Shown: positions 23,502 to 31,618 of the stretch, piece by piece | Position numbering within the stretch: the first letter of the stretch is position 1 | How the letters are laid out: every line of letters starts with the position of its first letter | Source: a virus | Direction: 5' to 3' (one strand) | Length of the DNA stretch: 43,776 bases | Virus record (IMG/VR): IMGVR_UViG_3300019093_000024 | Span: 1 to 43,776 of that record | Translations under genes and position numbers: made by a program | Notes under the pieces: model-generated | Seen by the model: the letters and a program-made list of their open reading frames with translations, nothing else | Told to the model about the DNA's origin: nothing | The model's database searches: none

Positions 23502-23804
23502 ATGCCTCTTCCTATCTCTAATAAAACGCTGGATCAAGTTGAAGCAGCCAACATTCGTGCCGCCCTTAACGGCGGCTCGGATTGGGGCACTTCTGGAACC
23601 ACGATTGCTTCCGTTGGAGCCGCTACGGGTGGTGCTGCCACTACCCTCAGTGCTCTTACGGCTGCTTCTGGAACTGTTAGTGCAACATCAACCCTTGTTG
23701 ATGTCACGGCTACTCCTACGCAGGCGACCATCAACGCTAACTTTCAGACTTTGGCGACAAAGCTGAATGTTGTGTTGAACCTCCTTCGCAACTTAAACGC
23801 CTAA
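23502..23804 (+). CDS. Small capsid-associated protein
   Basis: This encodes 100 residues from ATG 23502 with AAAGGGG upstream. It has a short helix at the start (NKTLDQVEAANIRAALN), a long Ala/Thr/Gly-rich low-charge segment, and a C-terminal helix (FQTLATKLNVVLNLLRNLNA). It resembles trimerising head-fibre or decoration proteins. It shares the transcript with the major capsid gene, 22 nt apart, and both end at a common hairpin, so a head decoration role is likely. Confidence 0.7.
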   Translation: MPLPISNKTLDQVEAANIRAALNGGSDWGTSGTTIASVGAATGGAATTLSALTAASGTVSATSTLVDVTATPTQATINANFQTLATKLNVVLNLLRNLNA

Positions 23805-23816
23805 GTTAATAATGGA

Positions 23817-23845
23817 GGCTCCTAGGGTTCTATCCCCTAGGGGCC
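23817..23845 (+). terminator. Strong stem-loop after the capsid genes
   Basis: GGCTCCTAGGG, loop TTCTAT, CCCCTAGGGGCC: a stem of about eleven pairs with one mismatch and one bulge, followed by TTCACCTTTTCTT. The G/C-rich stem plus downstream T-rich tract, just 13 nt after the end of the capsid-associated gene, fits an intrinsic terminator that separates capsid from lysis and tail genes. Confidence 0.7.
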
Positions 23846-23858
23846 TTCACCTTTTCTT

Positions 23859-24191
23859 ATGCTGGCCAATCAAGTCGTAGTTCCGAAAAGCAAACAAGTC
23901 GCTGACGAGACTGGCGCACAAGAAACGCCCGTTTCTAACGACCTTGTAGTTTTTCCGGTTCCCAATGGTTTTGTTCCCCCCGACGGCGTACAACCAGGGC
24001 AATCTTTTGAAGTTGTTGCTCGGGTTCAATACACCAAAGGCCAAATGATTCTCGAAGCGATTGAAGGGAATGAAGTTCGTATGGCTTCTACCATCAAGCG
24101 AGCAAAGATCCAAAAAGATGCTTCTTTTGAGAATGCAGTTGAGCAGGGGTTAAGCGAAACCGAGACAGGTGGAAGTGCGGGGATGGCTTGA
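23859..24191 (+). CDS. Hypothetical protein
   Basis: This encodes 110 residues from ATG 23859. It starts with a hydrophilic segment, then VVFPVPNGFVPPDGVQPGQS, followed by a small beta sheet (FEVVARVQYTKGQMILEAIE) and an acidic C-terminus. The middle looks like a compact beta domain. No family is recognised. It is the first gene after the capsid terminator and overlaps the next gene by 23 nt. Confidence 0.65.
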   Translation: MLANQVVVPKSKQVADETGAQETPVSNDLVVFPVPNGFVPPDGVQPGQSFEVVARVQYTKGQMILEAIEGNEVRMASTIKRAKIQKDASFENAVEQGLSETETGGSAGMA

Positions 24192-24459
24192 TCTGACGGC
24201 AGCTATTGCCGAGCAAGCTATTGCGGATCTCGATCTCGCAATATCACCTTGCAAAGCAAAGCGAAAGCCAGATTGGGCGTTTACCCCAGAACACTTCCGT
24301 GAGTTCTTTGGGATGACGGAAGACTTGTTTCGGGTATGCGGCTTTCGGCTGAACCCAGAAGCAGTTCGTGATCGGCTAAATAAGAGACTAACAAAACTGG
24401 ATAAAATACATGCCTCGCAAGGAAATAAACGAAATACTAGTAGAGCTAGCCGCCATTAA
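24169..24459 (+). CDS. Hypothetical basic protein
   Basis: This encodes 96 residues from GTG 24169 (GTG 24175 is an alternative). The N-terminal segment is helical and Ala-rich, followed by DWAFTPEHFREFFGMTEDLF and a basic end (KRLTKLDKIHASQGNKRN). No family is recognised. The gene overlaps the next by 50 nt in a different frame, so one of the two ends might be shorter in reality. It may be a small head-completion or lysis-associated protein. Confidence 0.55.
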   Translation: MEVRGWLDLTAAIAEQAIADLDLAISPCKAKRKPDWAFTPEHFREFFGMTEDLFRVCGFRLNPEAVRDRLNKRLTKLDKIHASQGNKRNTSRASRH

Positions 24460-24640
24460 CGGAAAATTGGACGGTATTGCCGATCTTATTAAGAGGCATG
24501 ACGACCATCTTTCTGGTCACGACGGCAGGCTCCGACACGTAGAGAAGAATATGAACGTTGCGTTTGGGTGGGCTGGTGCAATTGGGTTTTGTGCTTCCGT
24601 CGTAGGTACTTGGTTGTGGGAAAAGCTTGGAGTCAAATAA
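24410..24640 (+). CDS. XhlA-like membrane protein (lysis cassette)
   Basis: This encodes 76 residues from ATG 24410. A polar, charged helical N-terminus (INEILVELAAINGKLDGIA, then RHDDHLSGHDGRLRHVEKN) with short heptads leads into one C-terminal transmembrane span (VAFGWAGAIGFCASVVGTWL) and a tiny tail. This is the layout of XhlA-type haemolysin/antiholin proteins. Its position directly before the u-spanin and holin candidates supports a lysis role. Orientation and exact function are unproved. Confidence 0.68.
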   Translation: MPRKEINEILVELAAINGKLDGIADLIKRHDDHLSGHDGRLRHVEKNMNVAFGWAGAIGFCASVVGTWLWEKLGVK

Positions 24641-24653
24641 CATCTGTTGCGTC

Positions 24654-24671
24654 TAGACAAAAGTATGTCAA
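24654..24671. promoter_or_regulatory. Near-copy of the dyad (TAGAC-N8-GTCAA) at the u-spanin start
   Basis: One mismatch from TTGAC-N8-GTCAA with the same 8-bp spacer. It overlaps the u-spanin ATG at 24665. One-mismatch copies could occur by chance, so this supports the other copies only weakly. Confidence 0.25.
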
Positions 24672-25078
24672 AATCAGCTATGGGCGCCGTAACGATCCTA
24701 GCCTGTCTCATTCTTTCTGGTTGCACCACAGTTTCTAGTAAAGGATTACCTAATTTTTCAACTACTGAGGCAAGGTTGGATGCCGCCTCAGCCGTAGCCA
24801 ACCCCGAGGCCAAGAAGCACATAGAGGCCGCTAGAGAGCAATTAAAAGCCGCTAAAGAGGCTTGCTATGCCAATACCGAGTCTTTGGAGCAGGCGATTAA
24901 GGAAAAGAACGAAGCTGTTAAGGACGCAGTTGTTTGGAAGGAAAAACAAAGGAAGGCTTTAAAGGAACTTTGGATCTACCGAGGTGCTATTATTGCCTTA
25001 GTGCTTTGGGTTTTCCGTGGGTTTCTTTTCAGCGGGGCTATGGCAATTGCTCGTAAGTTTGTGGGGATACCCTGGTGA
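24665..25078 (+). CDS. Unimolecular spanin (u-spanin) candidate
   Basis: This encodes 137 residues from ATG 24665. The N-terminus is a lipoprotein signal (MGAVTILACLILSGC with lipobox LSGC, Cys20). It is followed by a long periplasmic helix (about 45-100, rich in Ala/Lys/Glu), then a C-terminal transmembrane span (IYRGAIIALVLWVFRGFLF) ending in a short basic tail. One protein anchored in the outer membrane by lipid and in the inner membrane by a C-terminal span is exactly the u-spanin design of phage T1 gp11. It would fuse the two membranes after endolysin action. It lies between an XhlA-like protein and a holin candidate, which fits. It implies a Gram-negative host. Confidence 0.78.
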   Translation: MSKSAMGAVTILACLILSGCTTVSSKGLPNFSTTEARLDAASAVANPEAKKHIEAAREQLKAAKEACYANTESLEQAIKEKNEAVKDAVVWKEKQRKALKELWIYRGAIIALVLWVFRGFLFSGAMAIARKFVGIPW

Positions 25079-25416
25079 TCCATTGGCTTCGTAGCAACTT
25101 CCAAGGGCTATTGGCTCTCGGCGTCGCTATCATCGTATTTTTCTTTCTAGGCCCAATCCTTCAGGGTTTCGACACAACCGCTGGGGTCGTTGACTTGGGT
25201 TCGCTCCACGTCCTCGCATTTGGAGCTGTACGATTCCTTTTCTGCACATTCTTAAGTTGGTCGGTGCTTCAGATGGATTGGAAAATCCTTGATCGTTATG
25301 TCGATAAAGGAGTGCTCAAGGACGACTGGAAAGAAGCTTGTCCCAAGACAAGGCTGACAATCTTCTCGTTTGTTTTTGGGATCCTCCTGATCGCAGCAAT
25401 TATTTCATGCAAATAA
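25075..25416 (+). CDS. Three-span holin candidate
   Basis: This encodes 113 residues from GTG 25075 (GTGA overlap with the spanin stop). Three hydrophobic segments are visible: LLALGVAIIVFFFLGPIL (about 11-28), LHVLAFGAVRFLFCTFLSW (about 43-62) and LTIFSFVFGILLIAAIISC (about 93-112). Three spans and length match class I holins, though the soluble part between spans 2 and 3 is unusually long. Next to the spanin and a secreted endolysin, it is the best candidate for the membrane-permeabilising holin. The XhlA-like gene could share that role. Confidence 0.68.
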   Translation: MIHWLRSNFQGLLALGVAIIVFFFLGPILQGFDTTAGVVDLGSLHVLAFGAVRFLFCTFLSWSVLQMDWKILDRYVDKGVLKDDWKEACPKTRLTIFSFVFGILLIAAIISCK

Positions 25417-25937
25417 TATATGTTGCGCTTTTTATTGCGTTTCTTTCCGACTCTTTGGCTAGCCCAGGAGTTGAGGCGTCGCGGGTTCTCGTCATTGAAC
25501 AAGCCCGCAAAAGTATCGGTATTCGGGAAAAATCGGGACGCAACGCCGGGCCCGTGGTGGACGAGATCCTTGCATCCGTAAACCTTGAAGGCACCAAAGC
25601 GCCGTGGTGCGCCGCATTCATCGTGTGGGTTGGTGACAAAGCCTTTGGGTCAACGTTACTCAATCCCTACCCTCGATCGGCTTGGAGCCCGATATTTCTC
25701 ACGAAACCAACCTGGGATAGACAGAGGAAGGGAACCCCACTCAAGGCCGCCGATGTCTTTGGAATCTGGTTCAACTCGATGGGTCGCGTGGCGCACGTTG
25801 GCTTTGTGGAGAAAAACGAGGGGGATTGGCTCGTGACGATTGAGGGCAATACAAATGGTGGCGGGAGCCGGGACGGGGACGGCGTTTACAGGCGAAGACG
25901 TCTAGCTGCAAATGTCCTAGGCAGAGGGTGGCTATGA
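25407..25937 (+). CDS. Secreted CHAP-type endolysin
   Basis: This encodes 176 residues from ATG 25407, with the longer upstream frame rejected because this start gives an N-terminal signal (MQIIYVALFIAFLSDSLAS) that is either cleaved or a release-type anchor. Then comes a CHAP/NlpC-like catalytic domain: Cys68 in PWCAAFIVWV, His130 in RVAHVGFVEK and the Glu146/Asn148 pair in TIEGNTN. CHAP enzymes cut amide or peptide bonds in cell-wall peptidoglycan. The export signal suggests Sec-dependent passage, so the holin may only need to depolarise the membrane. It overlaps the holin candidate's 3' end by 10 nt and the nuclease start by ATGA. Confidence 0.85.
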   Translation: MQIIYVALFIAFLSDSLASPGVEASRVLVIEQARKSIGIREKSGRNAGPVVDEILASVNLEGTKAPWCAAFIVWVGDKAFGSTLLNPYPRSAWSPIFLTKPTWDRQRKGTPLKAADVFGIWFNSMGRVAHVGFVEKNEGDWLVTIEGNTNGGGSRDGDGVYRRRRLAANVLGRGWL

Positions 25938-26359
25938 GCCTTCGGATTGGGGCAATCGGCGTTCAGAAAGTAGCCGCAAAGCTTCTCGAACAAGGCTTTC
26001 TTGTCAGTACTCCCATAATCGACGATGGGTACGATCTAATTACTGATTGGAAGGGGAAGCTGTGCCGAGTTCAGGTTAAAAGCACGATGGGCGCATCGGA
26101 TGCACACGCTCGCAATAAAATGAAGTTCTTAGCTGTTCGCGGAGCTGGTTATGGGTATGGAGCGTATTTGAAGATCAATAAAGAGAAGATGAAATACAAA
26201 CCAAACGTATGTGATGCGTTTGTGTTTTACCATATTCCGCAAGACGCTGTCTTTGCTGTCCCCAGCAACAAGCTCCCAAAAACTAAATCGATTTACTTCT
26301 CACCCAATTCCTCTTGGAGAGACAACTGGGCTGTCTTGCGAAATTTTAGGAAAGGCTAG
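25934..26359 (+). CDS. PD-(D/E)XK nuclease-like protein
   Basis: This encodes 141 residues from ATG 25934 (ATGA with the endolysin stop). The segment DDGYDLITDWKGKLCRVQVK matches the core of small PD-(D/E)XK nucleases: Asp34, then Gln47-x-Lys49, with an upstream helix (GAIGVQKVAAKLLEQGF) like the Holliday-resolvase/VSR-type fold. Such genes are known among restriction-like, archaeal-resolvase-like and homing enzymes. Here it is placed in the lysis/tail region, unlike most phage resolvases, which sit with replication genes (where a RuvC-like one already exists). Target and role are unknown. Confidence 0.75.
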   Translation: MSLRIGAIGVQKVAAKLLEQGFLVSTPIIDDGYDLITDWKGKLCRVQVKSTMGASDAHARNKMKFLAVRGAGYGYGAYLKINKEKMKYKPNVCDAFVFYHIPQDAVFAVPSNKLPKTKSIYFSPNSSWRDNWAVLRNFRKG

Positions 26360-26368
26360 AATTTGTTT

Positions 26369-28759
26369 ATGGCCAACGAATCTGATTTAACCCTATTTGA
26401 TGGTCAGTATAATTGGACTAGGGGGATGGATTCGTCGTTAGCCCCTCAAATAGCTGACCCAAATTCCGTAAGACTTGGGATTAATGTGACTTTTCGTGGC
26501 GGGCGCGCAAAGACTAGACCCGGCTTTCAGCAAATCTTTTTGACCGACGATCCCGATTACCCCGGAAGTCTTGCCCTTTATTCTACTGGCCGAGATGCCC
26601 AAAACGCAAAAACTGGTAACTATTTCCAAGGAGCTTTCTTTTACGTCAACAAAACAGATCCTAACAAATCGTGCTTAATCGTTTGCTCGGGAGGATATGT
26701 GTTTAGAATACGCCCAGTTGAGGGATATGTAGCTCGGTTACCCGTTTCGGAGTACTCGGTCATCGACAACGCAGGGACATTTCGTTGGGACTCCACAAGA
26801 AGGGTTTACTATTGCCAAGCGGAAAAATACCTAATCATCCAAAACGGGCTCGATAAGCCCTTGATATTTGACGGAGAGGTAGTTTACCAGGTTGGCGTAG
26901 GATCACTTGATACTATCGGGAATATTGCATCCGTGCCTGTTGGAACCTTTATGACTTACGGGCAGGGGAGACTCTTTGTGGTTAACCCAGAAAAAGATAG
27001 TTTTACGGCTGGCGATATTGTTTACGGGGGGTCAACAAACCAAGTTGCGTTAAACTTTTCCAGTATCGGGGCTACGGCGATCCTACAAACTGTAGCGAAC
27101 CACGGCTTTGCAGATAATTCTGTTGTTACAATTTCTGGCCACAGCTCTTCGCCTGATATCAATGGTACTTGGCGCATTACCCTTTTAAGCGCAAACACCT
27201 TCTCTATTCCAGTTGGGCTTTCAACAAGGGGTACAGGAGGGTTTGCCTCAGTTGCGCTTACAGGCAGAGATTCAGATTTACTTAGGTTTACTGAAACAAC
27301 GTATTTAAATGAAGGTGGTAGTTTTCAAATCCCATCTCAGATGGGGAGCATCCGAGGAATGATCTTTCAGCCAATCTCCGATACGGCTACTGGGCAAGGC
27401 GACCTTTTGGTGTTTGGGGAAAAGGGAGCAGTTTCTTTTGCCGTAGCAAACCCTAGAGATGACTGGAAAAACCTTTCTGGCTTTATGCGGGTTGCTCTCG
27501 ACAACATCGGCCTTGTTGCGGATCGATCGCTTGTAACGATCAACAACGATATTTTCTTCAGAAGCCTCGACGGTCTAAGAAGCTATCGCCACGCAAGAGC
27601 TCAAATTGAAGGTTATAATACTACTCCCCTTAGCTCAGAGATGGACTCGGTTATGGATTACGACACCGAAGGTCTCCTTGGCGATAGCTCGGCTGTTTAT
27701 TTTGATAATCGACTTTTATATACTGTAAGTCCCCGCGAAAATTACGACAACATCGAGGACGAGCCGATTAAGTTAAGACCCATTTCCCATCGCGGCTTGG
27801 GGGTACTAGATTTTAACTCGATGGGAAGCTCAGGAAATAAGCGACCCGCTATTTTTGATGGTGTGTGGACAGGTGTCGATACCCTTCAACTTGTAACTGG
27901 GGTCACTCGAAGGCTTCCAAGATGTTTCGTTTTTGCTTATGACACCGACTCTAACAGCAATTTGCTTTGGGAGAATTATCCTTGGGCTCTATTTGATTTT
28001 CCACTTGGAGCCTCTAGCCGGAAGATTCCGTGTGCAATTGAGACGAGATCTTTCGACTTCAAAACCCCCTTTAACTTAAAGAAACTAACCCGAGGGGATC
28101 TTTGGATTGCGGAGTTATCTGGGGACACTCTTGTTAACGCTTATTGGAGACCAGACGAAAACCCTTGTTGGTTTAATTGGCATACCTTTAATACGTGTGC
28201 CGAAACTGAAACTTGTCTTACTGGGATTGCCAACACTTCCGCAGTTTCTGGGATAAGTGTTGTTTCGTTTTCTGGCCGTACCCAAGAGTTGGCCACAACC
28301 TGGAAGATATCGTTTACCGATCCTTCTACTCAATTCTATGTTCGCCTAGGGAACACCCGAACTTCGTTTCTTGAGTTAAACACTACAAACCAAACTTGGG
28401 CAACAACTACCGCCGACACGCTTCGAACAGCTATGCAAAGCGCAGGGATGCCAGTAACAAGTGTAGTCAGGGAAAATAACGACTTCACGATTGTCTTCTC
28501 AGAATCAGTTGAAGCACCAATAGCAATTCCAGCTCCGTCGACCTGCCAGTTGTACCAACCCGCTAATGTACGGGACCAATACCGATCTCAAATTCGCCTG
28601 CCCACCCCATCCAACGAATGTGTTACTGCAAACAATACTTTGGCTAAAGTTGGCCACACCTTTCAATTCCGTTTTGAGTGGGAAGGGCAATTCGCAATTT
28701 CAAAGGTTATGTTTACTGCTTCGAGGCTTATCGAGCAGGTTGGAGGATCTTGCCCATGA
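26369..28759 (+). CDS. Large tail protein (tubular protein B / hub-like)
   Basis: This encodes 796 residues from ATG 26369, with AGGAAAGG upstream. The N-terminus LFDGQYNWTRGMDSSLAPQ and the segment NVTFRGGRAKTRPGFQQIF are typical of the start of tail-tube or stopper proteins in podoviruses. The rest is beta-rich with repeated blades (YVNKTDPNKSCLIVCSGGYV, then VYFDNRLLYTVSPRENYDN), consistent with a beta-propeller core like T7 gp12. It would form the tail nozzle under the adaptor. The gene sits apart from portal and adaptor, downstream of lysis genes. Assignment is by pattern; no profile was run. Confidence 0.7.
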   Translation: MANESDLTLFDGQYNWTRGMDSSLAPQIADPNSVRLGINVTFRGGRAKTRPGFQQIFLTDDPDYPGSLALYSTGRDAQNAKTGNYFQGAFFYVNKTDPNKSCLIVCSGGYVFRIRPVEGYVARLPVSEYSVIDNAGTFRWDSTRRVYYCQAEKYLIIQNGLDKPLIFDGEVVYQVGVGSLDTIGNIASVPVGTFMTYGQGRLFVVNPEKDSFTAGDIVYGGSTNQVALNFSSIGATAILQTVANHGFADNSVVTISGHSSSPDINGTWRITLLSANTFSIPVGLSTRGTGGFASVALTGRDSDLLRFTETTYLNEGGSFQIPSQMGSIRGMIFQPISDTATGQGDLLVFGEKGAVSFAVANPRDDWKNLSGFMRVALDNIGLVADRSLVTINNDIFFRSLDGLRSYRHARAQIEGYNTTPLSSEMDSVMDYDTEGLLGDSSAVYFDNRLLYTVSPRENYDNIEDEPIKLRPISHRGLGVLDFNSMGSSGNKRPAIFDGVWTGVDTLQLVTGVTRRLPRCFVFAYDTDSNSNLLWENYPWALFDFPLGASSRKIPCAIETRSFDFKTPFNLKKLTRGDLWIAELSGDTLVNAYWRPDENPCWFNWHTFNTCAETETCLTGIANTSAVSGISVVSFSGRTQELATTWKISFTDPSTQFYVRLGNTRTSFLELNTTNQTWATTTADTLRTAMQSAGMPVTSVVRENNDFTIVFSESVEAPIAIPAPSTCQLYQPANVRDQYRSQIRLPTPSNECVTANNTLAKVGHTFQFRFEWEGQFAISKVMFTASRLIEQVGGSCP

Positions 28760-28938
28760 GCGAGGAGTGCCAAGCACTTGAATGCGGATGCTTCCAAGGC
28801 GTCTTCTCGGATATTGTATTTGGTGTCGTAGAAGTCCGAGATTATTTAGCTGACGAAAACAATATCCCATTTGTTATCGAGAACCCCGAACAATCAGGGT
28901 TTCAGACTATTGATGGCGAATATCTGGAGCTAAACTAA
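28756..28938 (+). CDS. Small Cys-containing protein
   Basis: This encodes 60 residues from ATG 28756 (ATGA with the upstream stop). The first part has three cysteines close together (EECQALECGCFQG), the rest is mixed and acidic (DENNIPFVIENPEQSG). It could be a short tail completion or linker protein. A metal-binding knot at the N-terminus is possible. The start of the next gene overlaps its stop by one base. No family is recognised. Confidence 0.62.
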   Translation: MSEECQALECGCFQGVFSDIVFGVVEVRDYLADENNIPFVIENPEQSGFQTIDGEYLELN

Positions 28939-29732
28939 TGTCTACCCGCATCAGCAGCCTTACTACAGAGGCAAACCCACAGACAAACATTCTCCTGCCT
29001 TGTTTGGTATCTGGAGTTACACGGAAGGTTACGCTAAACTCAGTTCTTAATTCCGTTACTGGTGGAACAGTAATAGCTGCGAATGTAACTGGTGGTTCTG
29101 GTATATCGGTTGCAATCGAGGGGACTGGGGATGCAAAGAGTTTAACTGTTTCCTTTAATGTGCCCGGGGTAATTGTTCCTTTCGCTGGGGGAGCCACAAC
29201 CGAACCTTCGGGTTGGCTTTTCTGCAACGGACAAGCAATTTCTAGATCCGACTACTCCTCTTTGTTTGGCGTGGTCGGCACTACCTATGGTAGCGGAAAC
29301 GGCACAACTACATTCAACATCCCAGACCTACGTGGACGAATTCCATTTGGCGTTGCCGCAAATTCTTCAACAGCAAGTCCTTTAAATGGAGCAACCTTTG
29401 GTTCTGGAAACTTTCACACCTTAGCCTCTTCAGGCGGACAAGAAAACCATCTAATAACCGCCGCCCAAACTCCAGTTAAAGATCATACTCATTCTGCCTC
29501 TGGTTCGATGACTGTGTTCGGTGACTACTCCGATACCCAAAATTGGGATGACCCAAATGTTGGCCCACCAGAAAACTATTCAGATTATGGAAACTTGGGT
29601 GAAATTGCTCCCGGCACTCAAAAAACTATATCCTCTACTGCCAGTTCTTCTGCTCTCGCCCCTGTTGCAGCCGCCCTACCGCATTCAAATATTCCCCCAG
29701 TAATAGTTCTAAGTTACCTAATAAAGACATAA
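28938..29732 (+). CDS. Tail-collar domain fibre protein (copy 1)
   Basis: This encodes 264 residues. A short N-terminal domain (VSGVTRKVTLNSVLNSVTG region) is followed by the collar domain: PSGWLFCNGQAISRSDYSSL, GTTYGSGNGTTTFNIPDLRG, then a His-rich loop KDHTHSASG and an end of IPPVIVLSYLIKT. The W-LxCxGQ and NIPDLRG signatures are diagnostic of phage tail-collar proteins. His residues in such loops can hold metal ions at the fibre tip. It is the first of three tandem paralogues and is likely a tail tip or receptor-binding protein. Confidence 0.85.
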   Translation: MSTRISSLTTEANPQTNILLPCLVSGVTRKVTLNSVLNSVTGGTVIAANVTGGSGISVAIEGTGDAKSLTVSFNVPGVIVPFAGGATTEPSGWLFCNGQAISRSDYSSLFGVVGTTYGSGNGTTTFNIPDLRGRIPFGVAANSSTASPLNGATFGSGNFHTLASSGGQENHLITAAQTPVKDHTHSASGSMTVFGDYSDTQNWDDPNVGPPENYSDYGNLGEIAPGTQKTISSTASSSALAPVAAALPHSNIPPVIVLSYLIKT

Positions 29733-29734
29733 TT

Positions 29735-30484
29735 ATGCCAAACTTTAAAGTGACCAACTTAACAACTGCAAATGCTGTTGCAGAGGATTCTGTTTTACCT
29801 TGTCTCCAGAACGGAGTCACAAAACAAATATCTGTTCTTCAGATTAAAAACTTCTTTGACGATGGAACAGTAACTCAAATATCGTCAGGGGAGGCTATAC
29901 GTTGTGACCCAAACCCAATTACGGTCAGTGGTACTATATCGTTCTCAAGCCCCGGCTTAATGTCGCTTTATGCTGGCTCATCTGACCCTAGTGGTTGGCT
30001 TATTTGTGATGGTAGGTCTTTGGCTGTTTCGCAGTACTCAGACTTATTTAGCTCTATTGGTTATACTTATGGCGGCTCGGGAGCCAATTTTAACATACCC
30101 AACTTAGTTGGACGCTCTGTTTTTGGCTTAGACAACATGGAACTAGGCGCAGCTGGTAGGGTTACGGTTGCTGGCTCTTCCACGCTTGGGCAGACCGCTG
30201 GTAGCAGGCAACACACACTTTCAGCCGATCAAACACCGCTTGTGAGCCATACGCATTCATTCTCGGGGAGCTTTAACTTCAACGCAGACCCAAAAAGGAC
30301 TGGTAATAATTCTAGCCATGCGACGGGATTCCCACGATCTAGCTTTAATACTAGCAGTGGAGGAGCCAACACGTCTTTAACCTTAAGCATTAACACTTCA
30401 TCTTCAGCTACAGGAGCAAATGCGCCAGAGGCGCACCCAAACCTACCGCCCTTCTTGCTCTTAAACTGGATTATAAAAATATGA
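29735..30484 (+). CDS. Tail-collar domain fibre protein (copy 2)
   Basis: This encodes 249 residues, homologous to copy 1 in order and motifs: PSGWLICDGRSLAVSQYSDL, SIGYTYGGSGANFNIPNLVG, SHTHSFSG, and a C-terminus HPNLPPFLLLNWIIK. The N-terminal domain also matches (LPCLQNGVTKQISVLQIKNF). The loop between collar and C-terminus differs in length and sequence, where receptor specificity would be expected. It starts 2 nt after copy 1. Confidence 0.85.
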   Translation: MPNFKVTNLTTANAVAEDSVLPCLQNGVTKQISVLQIKNFFDDGTVTQISSGEAIRCDPNPITVSGTISFSSPGLMSLYAGSSDPSGWLICDGRSLAVSQYSDLFSSIGYTYGGSGANFNIPNLVGRSVFGLDNMELGAAGRVTVAGSSTLGQTAGSRQHTLSADQTPLVSHTHSFSGSFNFNADPKRTGNNSSHATGFPRSSFNTSSGGANTSLTLSINTSSSATGANAPEAHPNLPPFLLLNWIIKI

Positions 30485-31248
30485 ATATATCTTATTTACC
30501 CGAAGTCGTTAGCCCAACAGGCGATCTGACCATCCCAGTAGTCTCGCAAGGACAATCTAAAAAAGTATTACTTAGTACCCTAGGGACTACTTTTTCTGGC
30601 TCTGGAAACGTTTCAAGGGTTGTTTCGGGTAACAATATTATGTTAAACCCGTCCACAATTACAAAAACAGGGGTTGCTAACTTCTATTTTCCAGGCTCTC
30701 TTTATCCTCTCCCAAGCACAAACATCCCGGCTGGTTGGCTTCTTTGCCAAGGTCAGGAAGTTTCTCGGGTGGCTTATAAGAACTTATTTGATGTCATTGG
30801 TGTAAGTTATGGGCCGGGAGACAATCGAATCACCTTCAATTTACCCGATCTACGAGGTCGAACCATTGTCGGGCTTGAAACTATGGGTGGCTCCGTTTCC
30901 TCGGGGCGTTTAACTAATTCTAGACCTGGCAACCTAGATGCGTCTGTTCGAGGCAACACAGGCGGGAATCAATCCCATACCCTTATAAGCCAAGAGGTCG
31001 GCTTACAATCTCACAACCATACTCATAGCCTAACTGCAAGTTTTGGAGGGGATGTGGAGAGGGGTAATACGGGAAATGGTGGGGATGGGGGTGAATCTGG
31101 TCGCTTCCCCCCTGGTTCGAGCCTAGGCAGTTCGCGTGCAGTAACCCTAAACTACTCTTTTACAAATAACGCAGCTTCGAACTCCTCAGCAACAAGTCAT
31201 CCAAATCTCCCACCCCTTGTCTTTTTAAATTGGGTGATAAAGTTCTGA
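30481..31248 (+). CDS. Tail-collar domain fibre protein (copy 3)
   Basis: This encodes 255 residues, third of the tandem set, overlapping copy 2 by 4 nt (ATGA). Motifs: IPAGWLLCQGQEVSRVAYKN, VSYGPGDNRITFNLPDLRG, NHTHSLTA, end HPNLPPLVFLNWVIKF. Its central loop is Gly/Asn/Asp-rich (NTGNGGDGGESGR) and differs from copies 1 and 2. Three different collars may be alternative or heteromeric tips. Confidence 0.85.
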   Translation: MNISYLPEVVSPTGDLTIPVVSQGQSKKVLLSTLGTTFSGSGNVSRVVSGNNIMLNPSTITKTGVANFYFPGSLYPLPSTNIPAGWLLCQGQEVSRVAYKNLFDVIGVSYGPGDNRITFNLPDLRGRTIVGLETMGGSVSSGRLTNSRPGNLDASVRGNTGGNQSHTLISQEVGLQSHNHTHSLTASFGGDVERGNTGNGGDGGESGRFPPGSSLGSSRAVTLNYSFTNNAASNSSATSHPNLPPLVFLNWVIKF

Positions 31249-31249
31249 T

Positions 31250-31618
31250 ATGGCTCTAATTTCTGGCTCGCTTCCTCCTCAAACCTGTTACGGAACGCCC
31301 CAGCAACTATTGGATTTGTTTGCGCAATATCTCTCGCCACCCACGCAAAATGTAGTTTTAGAAGGTACGCTTACCTATGATTTTCCAGTTAACCCAAACT
31401 CGACTGTTGGGAGCAACAGCACGGCAACCTTAAGTGTGGCTGGGGCAAGCGTGGGAGACCCTGTTTTGGTGGGACTACCTTCAAGCCCTACGTCGGGCGT
31501 TGTGTTTGATGCTTATGTGGCTTCCCCCAACAGCGTAACAGTAAGATGTAACTACCTAACCACAACCGCCAACCCAGGATCACAAACCTTTAAGATCAAG
31601 GTTTTCAAGGTTTCCTAA
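31250..31618 (+). CDS. Small beta-rich fibre or attachment protein
   Basis: This encodes 122 residues. The C-terminal two thirds form a beta-sandwich pattern I recall from many phage fibre-associated proteins: LSVAGASVGDPVLVGLPSSP, then VFDAYVASPNSVTVRCNYLT and a closing TFKIKVFKVS. The N-terminal 35 residues are a distinct helix-forming part (GTPQQLLDLFAQYL). It follows the three collar genes by one base and precedes the adaptor gene without a gap, so it is probably part of the tail. Confidence 0.72.
   Translation: MALISGSLPPQTCYGTPQQLLDLFAQYLSPPTQNVVLEGTLTYDFPVNPNSTVGSNSTATLSVAGASVGDPVLVGLPSSPTSGVVFDAYVASPNSVTVRCNYLTTTANPGSQTFKIKVFKVS

Noticed and set aside
25934-26359. Homing endonuclease of the group I intron
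   Set aside because: It is 4 kb away, not of LAGLIDADG, HNH or GIY-YIG type, and nothing links it to the intron site.
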